From: JAPOUP01 sp026708635
GTDB taxonomy: Bacteria; Pseudomonadota; Alphaproteobacteria; Rhodobacterales; Rhodobacteraceae
Direction: 5' to 3'
Length of the DNA: 64,000 nt
Assembly (NCBI GenBank): GCA_965200115.1
Contig: OZ241336.1
Location: 1,922,001-1,986,000, forward strand
Shown: positions 53,077-62,937 of the stretch, piece by piece
How the letters are laid out: every line of letters begins with the position of its first letter
Numbering within the stretch: the first letter of the stretch is position 1
Made by a program: the position numbers and the translations under genes
The notes under the pieces: model-generated
What the model saw: the letters and a program-made list of their open reading frames with translations, nothing else
The model's database searches: none
Told to the model about the DNA's origin: nothing

Positions 53077-53262
53077 TCATCTCGCGGCGACCACGCCGGC
53101 GACGAGGTGAATCCCCGCCGCGAAGCTCCCGTCGGTCCTATCGTACCGCGTCGTGATCGCCCGGAACTCCCTGGTCCCGGCGAAGAAATTCTCCACCGGG
53201 CGCCGCCGGCCGTACACGTCCCGGTCATGCGCCCGCGCCGCGGGCGTCCAGGTCCTCAAGCA
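53077..53262 (-). pseudogene. C-terminal part of the IS5-type transposase
   Basis: The translation AARAHDRDVYGRRRPVENFF, then REFRAITTRYDRTDGSFAAGIHL is the conserved end of IS5 transposases (Y-x-R-R-x-x-V-E with the catalytic E). The first part of the protein lies on the other side of the nested element. Confidence 0.75.
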
Positions 53263-53280
53263 GCCGGTCGGCGCCGATCA

Positions 53281-55652
53281 CCCAATGGCATTTCTTTTGA
53301 CCGCAGGGTCCGAACGGACTTTTTTTTGGACACGCGCGGCCCTGACCTGAAGGCATGGCGGGCCCGCGCGGATTTTTTTGGTGAGGGGGGGCTGCCACCG
53401 GCCCCGGTCCATGCGACGTACGCTGCGGGACACTCCGTCCTCCGGAGGGACACGATGGATCCGCGCATCACGAACCTTGAGACCACCACCTTCTTCGGCC
53501 GCCGCCTGACCCGCCGCCAGATCGCCGACATCCAGGAGACTGTGGCGCTCTTGCCCAACGACAGCCGCAGCGAGCTGGCGAGGACGGTCCGCTAGCACCT
53601 GAACTGGCGCACGCCGAAGGGCGGCCACCGCGTGTCGGCCTGCCTCCGCACTCTGGAGCGCCTGGAGGAGCACGGGATCCTGACGCTTCCGGAGAGGCGG
53701 GACAACGGCTCCGGCGCGCCGCCGCCGATCAGGCACACGGCGGCATCGGACCCGCGGCCGGAGATCGCCCGCGGCCTGTCCGCCCTCGAGCCGCTGTCTC
53801 TGCGCGCGGCGGACGGTCCGGAGGAGAGGGCGGAATGGAACGGGCTTGTCGACCGCCATCACTACCTGGGCTGCCCCCGGCCGTTCGGTCCGCACCTGCG
53901 CTGGTTCGTCCTGGACCGGGACGGCCGGCGCCTCGGCTGCCTGCCGTGCGGGGCGGCGTCCCGGACGCTGCCGGCCCGCGACGGATGGATCGGATGGAGC
54001 GAACGGGACCGCGGGCGCCGGCCGCGCCTCGCGCTCGGCAACTCCCGCTTCATCGTGTTTCCGTGGGTGAGGGTCCCGAACCTTGCGTCGCGGGCCCTCG
54101 GCATGGCGGCGGCCCGCCTTCCGGGGGAGTGGGAGCGCCGCCCCGGCTGCCGCCCGGTGCTGTGCGAGACGTTCGTCGACCCGACCCGCTTCGACGGCGC
54201 GTGCCAGCGCGCCGCCAACCGGGAGCGCATCGGCATGACCGCCGGGCGGAAGTCGGGCCGGCGGGCGAAGCCGGCCAGGGAGATCCTCGTCCTGCCCCTC
54301 GACCGCGGCTTCCGCGACGTGCTGAAGGGGCGCGCGTCCCCTGCACGCTCCCCGCGTCCGCCGCGTCCCGACCGGGACGACCCGCCGGTCGCGGCGACGG
54401 CGCTGGCCGGGGCGCACGACCGCCGCTGGATGGGGCGGCGGCGTGTCCCGAGCGGCCTGACCGTGATGCCGGTCGTGTTCCGGCCGGTCCTGTCGCGGGG
54501 CGGGAAGGGCTGCGCGACCGTGACCGCCGGGCTCCGGTAGCGGTGCCGCAAGCCCGGCGTCGCGCTGCCGCGGCGCGACCCGGTGACGGCCCCGTCGATC
54601 CGCAGGGCCCGGCAGCGCGTGCACGAGGACCTGTTCCCCGGCCTTCACCGCGGGATCCCGCGCCACGGCGGCGAGTGCGGCGCGCTGGAAGGGCCGCCGC
54701 GTGTTCGCGGTCGACGGCACGAAGATGAGCCTGCCCCGGGGGCCTGTCGGCGCCGGCTACCCGCTCTCCGCCCGCGCCTGCGAGCGGACCGCGGCGCTCG
54801 GCCACCTGCACGCCCCGGGGGCCGGAGACGTCGTCGCGTTCGACCGGGGATACCTCTCGTTCGGGACGCTCCACGCCGTCATCCGCGCGGGCGCCCACCC
54901 GGTGTTCCGGCTCCAGGCCAGCGGCGCGGCCGACTTCAGGGACTTCATGGCCGGCGGCGGCGCCGAGGCCGTCGTCGCGGCGTCCCCGGGACCGGACGCG
55001 CGGCGGGAGCTCGCGAGACGCCGGCCCGGCGAACGGTTCGATCCGGTCGACGTCCGGCCGGTCCGCCGCCGGACCGACGGAGACGACTTCAATCTCGCAG
55101 CGACGCTGCTGGACGCGGACGTCTCCGCCGACGGCCTCGGCGACCCCTGCCACGGACGCTGGGGAATCGAGGAGCCGTACAGGGTCTCCGGGAAAACCGT
55201 CGCGGTCGACGGGTTCCACGGCCGGACCGGGCGCGGCGTGCGCCAGGAACCCTGCGCCCACTTCAACCCGGTCGCCATGACGCGGCTCCTGTCCGGGCAT
55301 GGCGACGGCCCGCTCGCGGACATGCGCGGGCACGGGAAGGAACGTCAGGCCGTGAACTTCAGGAACGCGGTCGCCGTCGTGGCCGCCAACCTCGAGGAGA
55401 CGCCGCTCGCGCGGGCCGACGCCGTCGCCCGGGCCGTGACCCGGATGGCGGAGGGAATCCCGGGGTGCGCGCCCGGCTCCGGCCGGGACGGTCGTATCCC
55501 CGGAAATCGATGAAGCCGGTCAGCAAGTGGAACCGGCGGAGAAAGGCCGCGGCCTGAAGCCGGAATATCCTGAAACGGCAGGCGCCGCCCGCAACGGACA
55601 GGTGCGACTCCTTAAGGAAACGACGCCGAATCCTTAAGGAAATGCCATTGGC
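53281..55652 (+). mobile_element. Decayed DruA-DDE element (copy 2), nested in the IS5-type element
   Basis: The element begins CCCAATGGCATTTC at 53281 and ends GAAATGCCATTGG at 55639-55652, the same tip as copy 1 (CCCAATGGCATT). At its right end TCCTTAAGGAAA occurs twice (55609-55620 and 55631-55642), 22 bases apart, as the different word CTATCCGAA does in copy 1. It splits the IS5-type transposase after its GTLVGDRAS segment. Confidence 0.8.
53455..55513 (+). pseudogene. DruA-DDE transposase, decayed copy
   Basis: The start MDPRITNLETTTFFGRRLTR matches copy 1. A stop at 53592 replaces the codon equivalent to Glu in KTICEHLG. The DruA part continues with DRHHYLGCPRPFG, NSRFIVFPWV and LCETFVD. 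A second stop at 54538 stands in the equivalent of CELWEEC, and a frameshift near 54690 leads to FAVDGTKMSLP, VVAFDRGYLSF and RWGIEEPYR, which keep all three catalytic acids. About 40 residues between the first and second acidic motifs are deleted. Identity to copy 1 is only partial, so it is a separate subfamily and not a recent duplicate. Confidence 0.8.
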
Positions 55653-56173
55653 CGGACGCCCTGTCCCCGACTAGGGTTCCGAACGGGAGCCCGCCGGGAA
55701 GCTCCGGCACCCCCTTGAGGTCGTGCGCCTGACCGGGCAGGACCGTGAAGCGGACCAGGTAGCCGAGCGCGTCCACCACGGCCACGGCCCTGGTCGTCAG
55801 GCCGCCCCGGGAGCGTCCGATGCCCTGGGCGCGGCCCCCCCCCTTTTGAGCCCGCCGCCTTCCGGTGCGCCTGGACCACCGTGCCGCCGCCGGACACGCA
55901 CTCCAGGCCGGACTCCCCGGACAGGGTGTCGGAAACGCGCCCGGAGACCCCCGAAAGGACCCGGCGCCGGAACCGCCTGGAGACGCTGTCGTTCCCGCCG
56001 GACCGCTCCGGGATGTCGCGCCAGGGCGACCCCGTGCGGAACCGCCAGAGGACCGCCTCCACGAAGGGGCGGCTGTCCGCCGCCGTGGCGCCGGGGTCGG
56101 TCGCCTTGCCCGGAAGCGTGTCCCCGGTCCGCGCCCGCATCCCGTCGGTCAGTACAGTCCTGTCCGCGTTCAC
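55653..56173 (-). pseudogene. N-terminal part of the IS5-type transposase
   Basis: The translation from 56173 has MNADRTVLTDGMRARTGDTL, then SRPFVEAVLWRFRTGSPWRD and VSGGGTVVQAHRKAAG, the N-terminal domain of IS427-type transposases. After a C-rich run near 55836 the frame changes; in another frame GYLVRFTVLPGQAHDLKGVP continues up to the nested element. It is inactive by both frameshift and interruption. Confidence 0.7.
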
Positions 56174-56286
56174 CGTTCCGCTCGCTCATGCCGTTGTTGC
56201 CTGTCGTGCCGTCGTTCCGGCGGTTATTGGAGGGGAAAATGGCATCAAACCGGGCGATTCGCAGGATGACTGTCAACGGGCCCTAG

Positions 56287-56665
56287 ATGGATCAGGCAGA
56301 TTTCGACATCACGATGCTGCGGGCTTCTCGACACCGTGGCTTATGGACTGGGCGGAGTTGCGTCCGAGGTCATGGTGCTTGGGCAGGTGCCTGTTGTGCG
56401 CCAGGCGATGGGGCGAGCAGGTCTTGCGGTCGCCAATATGGACGTGATCCAATCCCCAAGGCTTTCCGCAAAGACTTACGCCGTCGCCAGCGATTAGGCC
56501 CTCCCGGTGGACAGACAAGCCCGAATAGCTGGCGATTACGCCTGGCATCCCAATCGGGGCGTCAGGCGCGATTTTGATGGTCAAACTTATCTACGAACTC
56601 AAGCAGGTTGGCGGTCGTTTTGGTCTCGCACCATGCGGGTCAGCAGCCAAGGTATCGCGTGATCA
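56287..56665 (+). pseudogene. Thiolase remnant
   Basis: An ATG at 56287 follows the right CTAG. After a frameshift the translation reads VMVLGQVPVVRQAMGRAGLA and NMDVIQ, then after another shift PIGASGAILMVKLIYELKQV and GGRFGLAPCG. These are two consecutive C-terminal motifs of acetyl-CoA acyltransferases. The catalytic N-terminal half is absent. Before the IS5 insertion its ATG would have directly followed the ligase stop (CTAGATGG), so it belonged to the same operon. Confidence 0.65.
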
Positions 56666-56738
56666 TTGAAGCTCGGCAATCCCCGAAAACCAGTCAAAGA
56701 GAGTCCAGTTCGACAGCGCTCTCATTGGGGAATTGCGA

Positions 56739-57440
56739 TCAAACGCCATCGAGAGCGGGTCGCGCGTAGCTTACGAATGTCCACATGGTCACCCCACGCC
56801 GCTCGCTGCACACACCCGCACGCCTGCCCAGATAGGTTTCAGCGTATCGCTTGTTCGCTGTGAATTCCGCCAAGTCCGCATCATCTTTGAACCAAAGCTC
56901 CGTCACCGCGTCATAGTTGTAGTCCGGTTGGCGGTCCCAAACGTGGTTCACCACCGCGCGCCGATCACTGCCCGCCACCAATTCCCCGAGCGCCACCTCC
57001 AGATCATTGGTAAAATCCGCCTCTGACACGTCCTGTCTGCGTTTGAGGAAATTTACCAGAACCCGAGGTCGCATGGCACCGTCGTTCGCAACCACGCCTT
57101 TGGCAAACAGAGAGAAATGCCGGACATAGGCGTTGAAGGTGTCCAATTCATCGGGGAACATCACTCGGTGAATATCATCGAGCTGAAACAGTTCCTGCTG
57201 GGCACCGTGATGGGTCATATTCAGGATATTCACCCCATCATAGTCGAAACTGGCCGCTGGAAAAACGGAGCGGTCATAGACATTCATGCACTGTGCCACC
57301 TGGGTGAACTTCGACCGCAACCCCGGCACGGTCGCACCAAGCAACGAATGCTGGCGCCAACGCTCACGGAACTCTTCGATCGAAAGCCGCGGATTGCGTT
57401 TGGGCAGGTAGATAAATCTCGGAATGCTGGCGTCCGTCAT
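56739..57440 (-). CDS. EthD-domain protein
   Basis: A 233-residue protein with the two-part EthD-like pattern: PRFIYLPKRNPRLSIEEFRE and WRQHSLLGATVPGL near the N-terminus, and VLVNFLKRRQDVSEADFTND in the middle. EthD proteins are needed by some cytochrome P450 or oxygenase systems, without a clear chemistry. It is the last gene of the minus-strand catabolic run, 27 bases after an acyl-CoA dehydrogenase. Confidence 0.7.
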   Translation of the reverse strand: MTDASIPRFIYLPKRNPRLSIEEFRERWRQHSLLGATVPGLRSKFTQVAQCMNVYDRSVFPAASFDYDGVNILNMTHHGAQQELFQLDDIHRVMFPDELDTFNAYVRHFSLFAKGVVANDGAMRPRVLVNFLKRRQDVSEADFTNDLEVALGELVAGSDRRAVVNHVWDRQPDYNYDAVTELWFKDDADLAEFTANKRYAETYLGRRAGVCSERRGVTMWTFVSYARPALDGV

Positions 57441-57467
57441 GTCGCGTCCCCTCTGAGCTTTTGGAAG

Positions 57468-58523
57468 TCAGTCGCTGGCCATCAGCCGATCAAGGTGGAA
57501 TTCGGACGTGCCCCAGAGATGAGGAAAGGCCAGCGCCTTGGCAAACAGATGCCCAATCGTGTACTCACTGGTAATTCCCATTCCGCCATGAAGATGGACG
57601 GCATCGCCAAGAATATCCGTGGCGGTCTCGCTAAGTCGCAACTTGCAGGAAGACACGGCGCGGGCCCGATCTGGCCCGTCTATAGCTGACAGTCCGTAAT
57701 GCAAAAGCGAACGCGCTTCCTCCGAAGCGATCAGCAAATCGACCAGTCGGTGTTGCAGGGCTTGAAAATGCGCGAGGGGGCGCCCGAATTGCTGACGCTC
57801 TGCCAGATAGGCCGCGGTCAGTTCAAAGCCCTTGCGCATGGCACCGACGATTTCTGCGCAGGCGGTCAATGTGCCAAGGTCAAAGCCCGAGATCGCGGCC
57901 TCTCGGGCCGCGCCACCAGCGGCCAGAACCGCGTCTTGCGGCAGTCGCGCCGCATCAAAACTCAGATCGGCCAAAGGCTGCCTGCCGGTGCTTTGATAAC
58001 CGTGAAGCGTGACGCCCATAGTCTTCGCCGGCACGGCCAGTAGACTTAATTCACCGTTCAAGGTTACCGTGCAGAGGATCACCTCTGCCTTATCCCCGCC
58101 AACTAGGGCGAACTTCCGGCCCGTAACTTCGATTTGGCCATCCGCCCCGGTCACCGCCCGCAAAGCAGGTGCCACATCCGGTCGGTCATGCGGGCTTTCA
58201 GCCCAGGCAAAGCCGTATTGCAAGCCATCAGCCATTTGCCCCAAATGCTCCGCGCCGTCTGGTACAGCGCGCAGGCACCCAAGCGCTGCCGCCACCCCGG
58301 CCCAGGAAAGGGGCAGCCCTTCGCGCCCAAGTTCCTCCGCAATCAGCGCTAGTTCAATCGGACCGCCGCCAATTCCCCCTGCCTCTTCGGAAATCCCGGC
58401 CATGGTCGCGCCAAGCCCGACCATCTGGTCCCAAAGCGTATCGCAGGCGAGGTTCGGCGCGGACAAAACGCGCCGCAGGCTGTCCTGCATCATGACTTGT
58501 TCTTCGCTATAGTCGAACCGCAT
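57468..58523 (-). CDS. Acyl-CoA dehydrogenase, short subunit
   Basis: A 351-residue FAD enzyme that introduces the alpha-beta double bond. It begins MRFDYSEEQVMMQDSLRRVL; the middle domain and the QQFGRPLAHFQALQHRLVD and HGGMGITSEYTIGHLFAKAL stretches are typical. It is shorter than its neighbour (392 residues), and such unequal pairs in steroid and terpenoid degradation form alpha2-beta2 enzymes in which only one partner has the catalytic base. Nine bases separate it from that neighbour. Confidence 0.85.
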   Translation of the reverse strand: MRFDYSEEQVMMQDSLRRVLSAPNLACDTLWDQMVGLGATMAGISEEAGGIGGGPIELALIAEELGREGLPLSWAGVAAALGCLRAVPDGAEHLGQMADGLQYGFAWAESPHDRPDVAPALRAVTGADGQIEVTGRKFALVGGDKAEVILCTVTLNGELSLLAVPAKTMGVTLHGYQSTGRQPLADLSFDAARLPQDAVLAAGGAAREAAISGFDLGTLTACAEIVGAMRKGFELTAAYLAERQQFGRPLAHFQALQHRLVDLLIASEEARSLLHYGLSAIDGPDRARAVSSCKLRLSETATDILGDAVHLHGGMGITSEYTIGHLFAKALAFPHLWGTSEFHLDRLMASD

Positions 58524-58532
58524 AGCCTGCCC

Positions 58533-59711
58533 TCAGGATAATGGTCGCACAGCGGTGTTCCAGATAATCGATCGCTGTATTTCATTGCTGCCGCCGAAGA
58601 TCGAGGACGCGCGCCAATAGACCGCTTGCGCGGCGAGGCCAATCATGGAGTCGGATGCGCCCATGGGACGGACAACGCTCAAGTCGTCCGAATAATCGGC
58701 TGCCGACCAAAGCCCCATCACCTCGCGTTCAAGCAGAGACACGGCCAGAAGCAATTCCGACCCACGAATTTTCAGGGCCGAGGCAGTATCCGCCGCCTCG
58801 CTGCCGCTTTCGGCATACAGTGCGCGTAGCGCGAACCATTGCAACGCGGTGACCTGGATCGAGAGCCGAGCCAGCTTTTCGCGCAAAGCCTTCGTCAGTT
58901 CACCCTGCGCCCTGGCCACTTCGCGGATACGGCCAAGATAGCGTTCCAACCGGCCCACATGTGCGTTCCAGGCGCGCTCGTGATCGAGCAGGAACTTCGT
59001 ATAGGCCCAGGCGGCGTTTTCCTCACCGACCAGATGCTTTTTCGGCACGCGCACATCATTCAGAAAAACCTCGTTGACGATATGCCGCCCATCGATCGTC
59101 TCGATCTTGCGAACCTCAACTCCGGGAACATCCATCGGCAAAAGCAGCATGGAAATCGCGCGGGAAGGTTTTTCGTTTGCCCTCCCTGTACGGGCCAGAC
59201 AAACCATGAAATCGGCATATTGCGCATCACTAGTCCAGGTTTTCTGACCATTCACGACGTAATGGTCACCGTCCGGCACGGCCCTGGTGCTGAGGCTTCC
59301 CAGATCGGACCCGGCCTGGGGTTCGGAAAAGCCCTGACAGAAGAAAATCTCGCCGGAACGAATGCCGGGAAGGAACCGTTTCCGCAGCGCGGCGCTGCCA
59401 AATTCGATCAGGACCGGGCCGACCAGATGCAGTGCAATGACGTTGTAATCGGGCGCATCGGCCAACGCGCATTCACGTTCCCAGATGAAACGTTGTACGG
59501 GCGTCCAGCCCGTCCCTCCATGGCGGGGAGGCCAACCGTAGGCAACCCAGCCTTTGTTGTGAAGGATACGCTGCCAGGGCTCGACCTCCTGCCGTGAGAG
59601 GTGAAAGCGTGTGCGATAGGCCCGCGCAATATCAGGTGGTAGATGATCACGAAGAAAGGCGCGGGCATTGGCCTCAAAAGCGCGGTCTTCGTCTGAAAAG
59701 CAAAGGTCCAT
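58533..59711 (-). CDS. Acyl-CoA dehydrogenase, long subunit
   Basis: A 392-residue protein. FCQGFSEPQAGSDLGSLSTRA is the FAD-binding loop, VVNGQKTWTSDAQYADFMVCL follows, and the C-terminus IFGGSNEIQRSIIWNTAVRPLS is the conserved hinge near the flavin. It lies two bases after the enoyl-CoA hydratase gene. It probably pairs with the adjacent short subunit. Confidence 0.88.
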   Translation of the reverse strand: MDLCFSDEDRAFEANARAFLRDHLPPDIARAYRTRFHLSRQEVEPWQRILHNKGWVAYGWPPRHGGTGWTPVQRFIWERECALADAPDYNVIALHLVGPVLIEFGSAALRKRFLPGIRSGEIFFCQGFSEPQAGSDLGSLSTRAVPDGDHYVVNGQKTWTSDAQYADFMVCLARTGRANEKPSRAISMLLLPMDVPGVEVRKIETIDGRHIVNEVFLNDVRVPKKHLVGEENAAWAYTKFLLDHERAWNAHVGRLERYLGRIREVARAQGELTKALREKLARLSIQVTALQWFALRALYAESGSEAADTASALKIRGSELLLAVSLLEREVMGLWSAADYSDDLSVVRPMGASDSMIGLAAQAVYWRASSIFGGSNEIQRSIIWNTAVRPLS

Positions 59712-59713
59712 GT

Positions 59714-60511
59714 TTAGCCTTTGTGGCGCCCGAACTGCGGTTCGCGCTTTTCTAGAAATGCGTCCACAGCCTCGTGATGATCGGGGTCATAGATTGACTC
59801 GATCTCCATCTTCAGGTGGGCGTCAACCATGGTGGTCGCTACCGCGCGCAGATGCATGTTGAGCGCTTTCTTGGTGTAGCGGATCGCGGTTTGGGGACCA
59901 CTGGCCAATCGTCTGGCAATCTCGGCGACCTTGGCATCCAGTGCCTCCTCGTCGGCAGCTATGTGGTTGACCAGCCCCATTGCCTTTGCCTCTGGCGCGG
60001 TGATCTGATCACCCAATAGCAATGCCTCCTTGGCGCGGGGCAAGCCCACCGCCAATGGCCACAAAAGCGCCCCGCCGTCACCTGCAACAAGCCCCACATT
60101 CACATGCGGGTCGGCGATCCTGGCGCGCTCGGACATCACAAGGATGTCGCATAGCAACGCGAGCGTAGCCCCCAAGCCCATGGCATGGCCGTTCACCCGG
60201 GCAATCACGGGTTTGTCCAGTTCAATCATGTTGTGCACGATGCGACTGGACTCGGCAAAAATCTTGTTATGGCGGACATGGTTAAATCGATTCTCCTTCA
60301 ACTCGCCCAAATCGCCTCCAGCCGAAAAAGCGCGGCCAATGCCGGTCAGCACCACCACATGGGTCCGATTGTCGCCAGGCAACTCCCGAAACAATCGGTC
60401 GAGTTCAGTGTGCAGTTCGGGCGAAACCGCGTTCATCGGTGGGTTATCCATTGCCGCAGTCAATATATGGCTGTCGCGTAAAATTTTGATCTTTTCGTAA
60501 CCTTCATACAT
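59714..60511 (-). CDS. Enoyl-CoA hydratase/isomerase family protein
   Basis: A 265-residue crotonase-fold enzyme that hydrates or rearranges enoyl-CoA thioesters. The oxyanion segments are IGRAFSAGGDLGELKE and VNGHAMGLGATLALLCDI, followed by GLVAGDGGALLWPLAVG and AKAMGLVNHI. The exact activity in the crotonase superfamily cannot be told from sequence alone. It is three bases after the second ligase gene. Confidence 0.88.
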   Translation of the reverse strand: MYEGYEKIKILRDSHILTAAMDNPPMNAVSPELHTELDRLFRELPGDNRTHVVVLTGIGRAFSAGGDLGELKENRFNHVRHNKIFAESSRIVHNMIELDKPVIARVNGHAMGLGATLALLCDILVMSERARIADPHVNVGLVAGDGGALLWPLAVGLPRAKEALLLGDQITAPEAKAMGLVNHIAADEEALDAKVAEIARRLASGPQTAIRYTKKALNMHLRAVATTMVDAHLKMEIESIYDPDHHEAVDAFLEKREPQFGRHKG

Positions 60512-60514
60512 TGC

Positions 60515-62053
60515 TCAGTCCCCGGAATGGATTTCGCGTAGCGTTGTTTTGCTTATCTTGCCCGAAGGTAGGCGCGGGAGGTATTCGACAAAAGCCACCG
60601 TCTTTGGAGCCTTGTATCGGGCGATCTGTTTCCGGCAAAAGGCGATTAACGCAGTCTCGGAAAGTGTCGACCCATCCTCGCGGATCACCACGGCCTTTAC
60701 GGCCTCGCCCCATTTATCGTCGGGCATACCGATCACGGCCACATCACGCACCTCAGGATGCAGCATCAGGGCCTCTTCGACCTCGCGGCAATAGATGTTT
60801 TCGCCACCCGAGATGATCATGTCCTTGGTGCGGTCCACCAGATAGAGGTAATCTCGTTCGTCCAGATAGCCCACATCGCCGGAGGCATACCAACCGCCCC
60901 GGATCACCTCGACTGTGGCAGCGGTGTTGTTCCAATACCCAGAGAACATCGAATTGGACCAGATGAACACCTCACCCGGTTGACCGAGCGGGCATTCACA
61001 ACCCTCGGCATCGAGCACCCTGATCTCGGACCCCGGCACGCTTTGCCCGACCGAAGCAAGGCGTTTGGTTTCCTCTTCCGTCCCATTCAACACATGCAAA
61101 TGTTTGTATAGCGTCGTGATCGGCCCGATTTCGGTGCTTCCATAGATGTCGCAGAAGATCGGGCCGAATTTCTCGACCGCTTCCTCCAGCACCGTAACCG
61201 GCATCGGGGCTGCAGCGTAACAGAAGGTCTCAAGACTTGATAGATCCCATTTTGACACGTCCTGCTCCGTCAGGATCTGCTGCACCATGGTCGGTGCCAT
61301 ATGCACGATCTGAATTCTCTCATCCTGAATGGCGTCAAGCACGGCGGCGGTGTCGAAGGTCCGCTGAAGGATTACCGTCCCCCCGGCCCAGTGCTGGCCG
61401 ATCTGTTCAAGCTGCGCTCCAACATGGAACATGGGCATCATCAGCAGTGTCGAGGTGCCGCCGGTCATATCCATGATCAGGGCGATCTTGCGCGCAACCT
61501 TGACCTCGGCTAACTGGGTCTTGAGCGCACCCTTGGGTTTGCCGGTGGTGCCGCTGGTATAGACCAGCCGGACGTAGTCTTCAGGTTCAGGGGTAAAGGG
61601 CGCGCCCTCTTCGGAACCGGAGGCCAGAAGAGTTTCAAAGTCGAGCGCCCAACCTGGAGCGTCGCCGATGCAAACGAAGTGCTTCACTGAAGTCAGCTGC
61701 GCCCGGATCCGGCCGATCAGGCCAGAATACCGCGCTTCAAAGATCAGCACCCTGGGCGCCGCATCCTTAACCGTATATTCTAGCTCGGACGCGGCGAGGC
61801 GAAAGTTCACCGTCGCGGCGACATAGCTCGAGATTTCGCAGGCGGCATAGAAATCAATCCATTCCGGGCAGTTCATCGCCATCAAAGCCACTCGATTCTG
61901 CCGCCTGACCCCAACACCGTGCAACGCCGCACCCAGTTTTTTGGCTCGAGTGTAAATCTCCCCATAAGTCCGGCGTGTACCCTCGCACACCAAAGCCAGC
62001 CGGTCGGGATAGCGTCGAGCGTTGCGCGCCCACATTTTGGCTACCGTTTCCAT
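60515..62053 (-). CDS. AMP-dependent acyl-CoA ligase (second)
   Basis: A 512-residue acyl-CoA synthetase. VYTSGTTGKPKGAL is the nucleotide-binding motif, DIYGSTEIGP follows, and RTKDMIISGGENIYCREVEEAL and LPSGKISKTTLRE finish the C-terminal lid. It differs from the first ligase, so the island activates at least two carboxylic acids, or one ligase serves a later intermediate. It is three bases downstream of the acetoacetate-decarboxylase-like gene. Confidence 0.9.
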   Translation of the reverse strand: METVAKMWARNARRYPDRLALVCEGTRRTYGEIYTRAKKLGAALHGVGVRRQNRVALMAMNCPEWIDFYAACEISSYVAATVNFRLAASELEYTVKDAAPRVLIFEARYSGLIGRIRAQLTSVKHFVCIGDAPGWALDFETLLASGSEEGAPFTPEPEDYVRLVYTSGTTGKPKGALKTQLAEVKVARKIALIMDMTGGTSTLLMMPMFHVGAQLEQIGQHWAGGTVILQRTFDTAAVLDAIQDERIQIVHMAPTMVQQILTEQDVSKWDLSSLETFCYAAAPMPVTVLEEAVEKFGPIFCDIYGSTEIGPITTLYKHLHVLNGTEEETKRLASVGQSVPGSEIRVLDAEGCECPLGQPGEVFIWSNSMFSGYWNNTAATVEVIRGGWYASGDVGYLDERDYLYLVDRTKDMIISGGENIYCREVEEALMLHPEVRDVAVIGMPDDKWGEAVKAVVIREDGSTLSETALIAFCRKQIARYKAPKTVAFVEYLPRLPSGKISKTTLREIHSGD

Positions 62054-62056
62054 ACC

Positions 62057-62896
62057 CTAATCGTCACACCTGCCCTGTTCACATGTGAGTGTCAGTGCGC
62101 CCTGCGGCACCAACTGTCGCGTACCTGTCCGGTCGATCACCGCCGAGCCCGTCCCGACAAAAGCGCTCCCCTGTCCAAGGATTGGCAACCCCGCCAAAGC
62201 CTCCATAGCATCGAAGGACGCGGGGGCATCACTATAGGCCGGGCTGAAAAGGTCAAAGGTACCTTTACCGGTCCAAACGCGGGCATACTCCCAACGCATC
62301 ATGTTAAGCACCGGGTAGTCAGCATCCATATCGCCGCCGGGACTCTGGATCAGTTTCCATCCAAATGCTCCGGCCTCTGCCGTGGCGCCACGCACGCGAT
62401 CAAGGCTTTCGCCACTCAATTCGGTCAGATCAAAGACCCTACCTTGCAGCAGATTCGTCCCATATTCGGCGCAGCCAAAACGGATAGCATTACCGCTGTC
62501 CTCAACGGGGTCAATCTCTCCCATGAGCTTGGAATGCCCCATATATTCCCTGCCGGAGATCAAAGGCAGCGCATCGCTGACCCAAAGAACGAACATATAG
62601 GGCGCGCGTACCGGACCTTCGGCGGAATGAAAAACGCAATTGGCGCTGAGCAGAACCTCGGAATAGGACCGCCCGCCAATGTAATCGACCCCCTCGTATC
62701 GCATCCGCGAGAGACGCAGAAACGGATCGCCGTCCAACTCGAAAAAGCGAGGCAAAAGACGAATCAGGCGCTCACGCTCGGTCTCCACCGCGATAGAGAT
62801 CGTATGCACACGTTCTACATGGGTCCGGTCAGGGATACGGGTCGGCCCGAACAGCGCAGGCATCAAAAAGCGCTGGTGTTTCAGTAACTCGGTCAT
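62057..62896 (-). CDS. Acetoacetate decarboxylase family protein
   Basis: A 279-residue protein of the ADC fold, with PFFRLS-like DGDPFLRLSRMRYEG, then LISGREYMGHSKLMGEI, where the lysine corresponds to the Schiff-base lysine of acetoacetate decarboxylase. Members of this family also act as hydratases, aldolases or decarboxylases on related oxo acids. In a catabolic operon it could decarboxylate or cleave a 3-oxo intermediate. Confidence 0.8.
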   Translation of the reverse strand: MTELLKHQRFLMPALFGPTRIPDRTHVERVHTISIAVETERERLIRLLPRFFELDGDPFLRLSRMRYEGVDYIGGRSYSEVLLSANCVFHSAEGPVRAPYMFVLWVSDALPLISGREYMGHSKLMGEIDPVEDSGNAIRFGCAEYGTNLLQGRVFDLTELSGESLDRVRGATAEAGAFGWKLIQSPGGDMDADYPVLNMMRWEYARVWTGKGTFDLFSPAYSDAPASFDAMEALAGLPILGQGSAFVGTGSAVIDRTGTRQLVPQGALTLTCEQGRCDD

Positions 62897-62937
62897 CAGG
62901 GTAGCTTCCCCATGTTATCTCGGCCGCGGACAGGCAT

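Larger units (their letters stand above)
53064..56282. mobile_element. IS5-type (IS427-like) element, interrupted
   Basis: Perfect 18-base inverted repeats GGCCCGTTGACAGTCATC (53064-53081 and its complement at 56265-56282) are flanked on both sides by CTAG, the usual target duplication of the IS427 group. The TAG of the left CTAG is also the stop codon of the ligase. The transposase, on the minus strand, is split by the second DruA-DDE element. The outer parts together encode one degraded IS5 transposase. Confidence 0.85.

Noticed and set aside
53278..54720. Long minus-strand reading frame across the decayed DruA-DDE copy
   Set aside because: Its translation is arginine- and proline-rich low-complexity sequence, the antisense shadow of a GC-rich gene.
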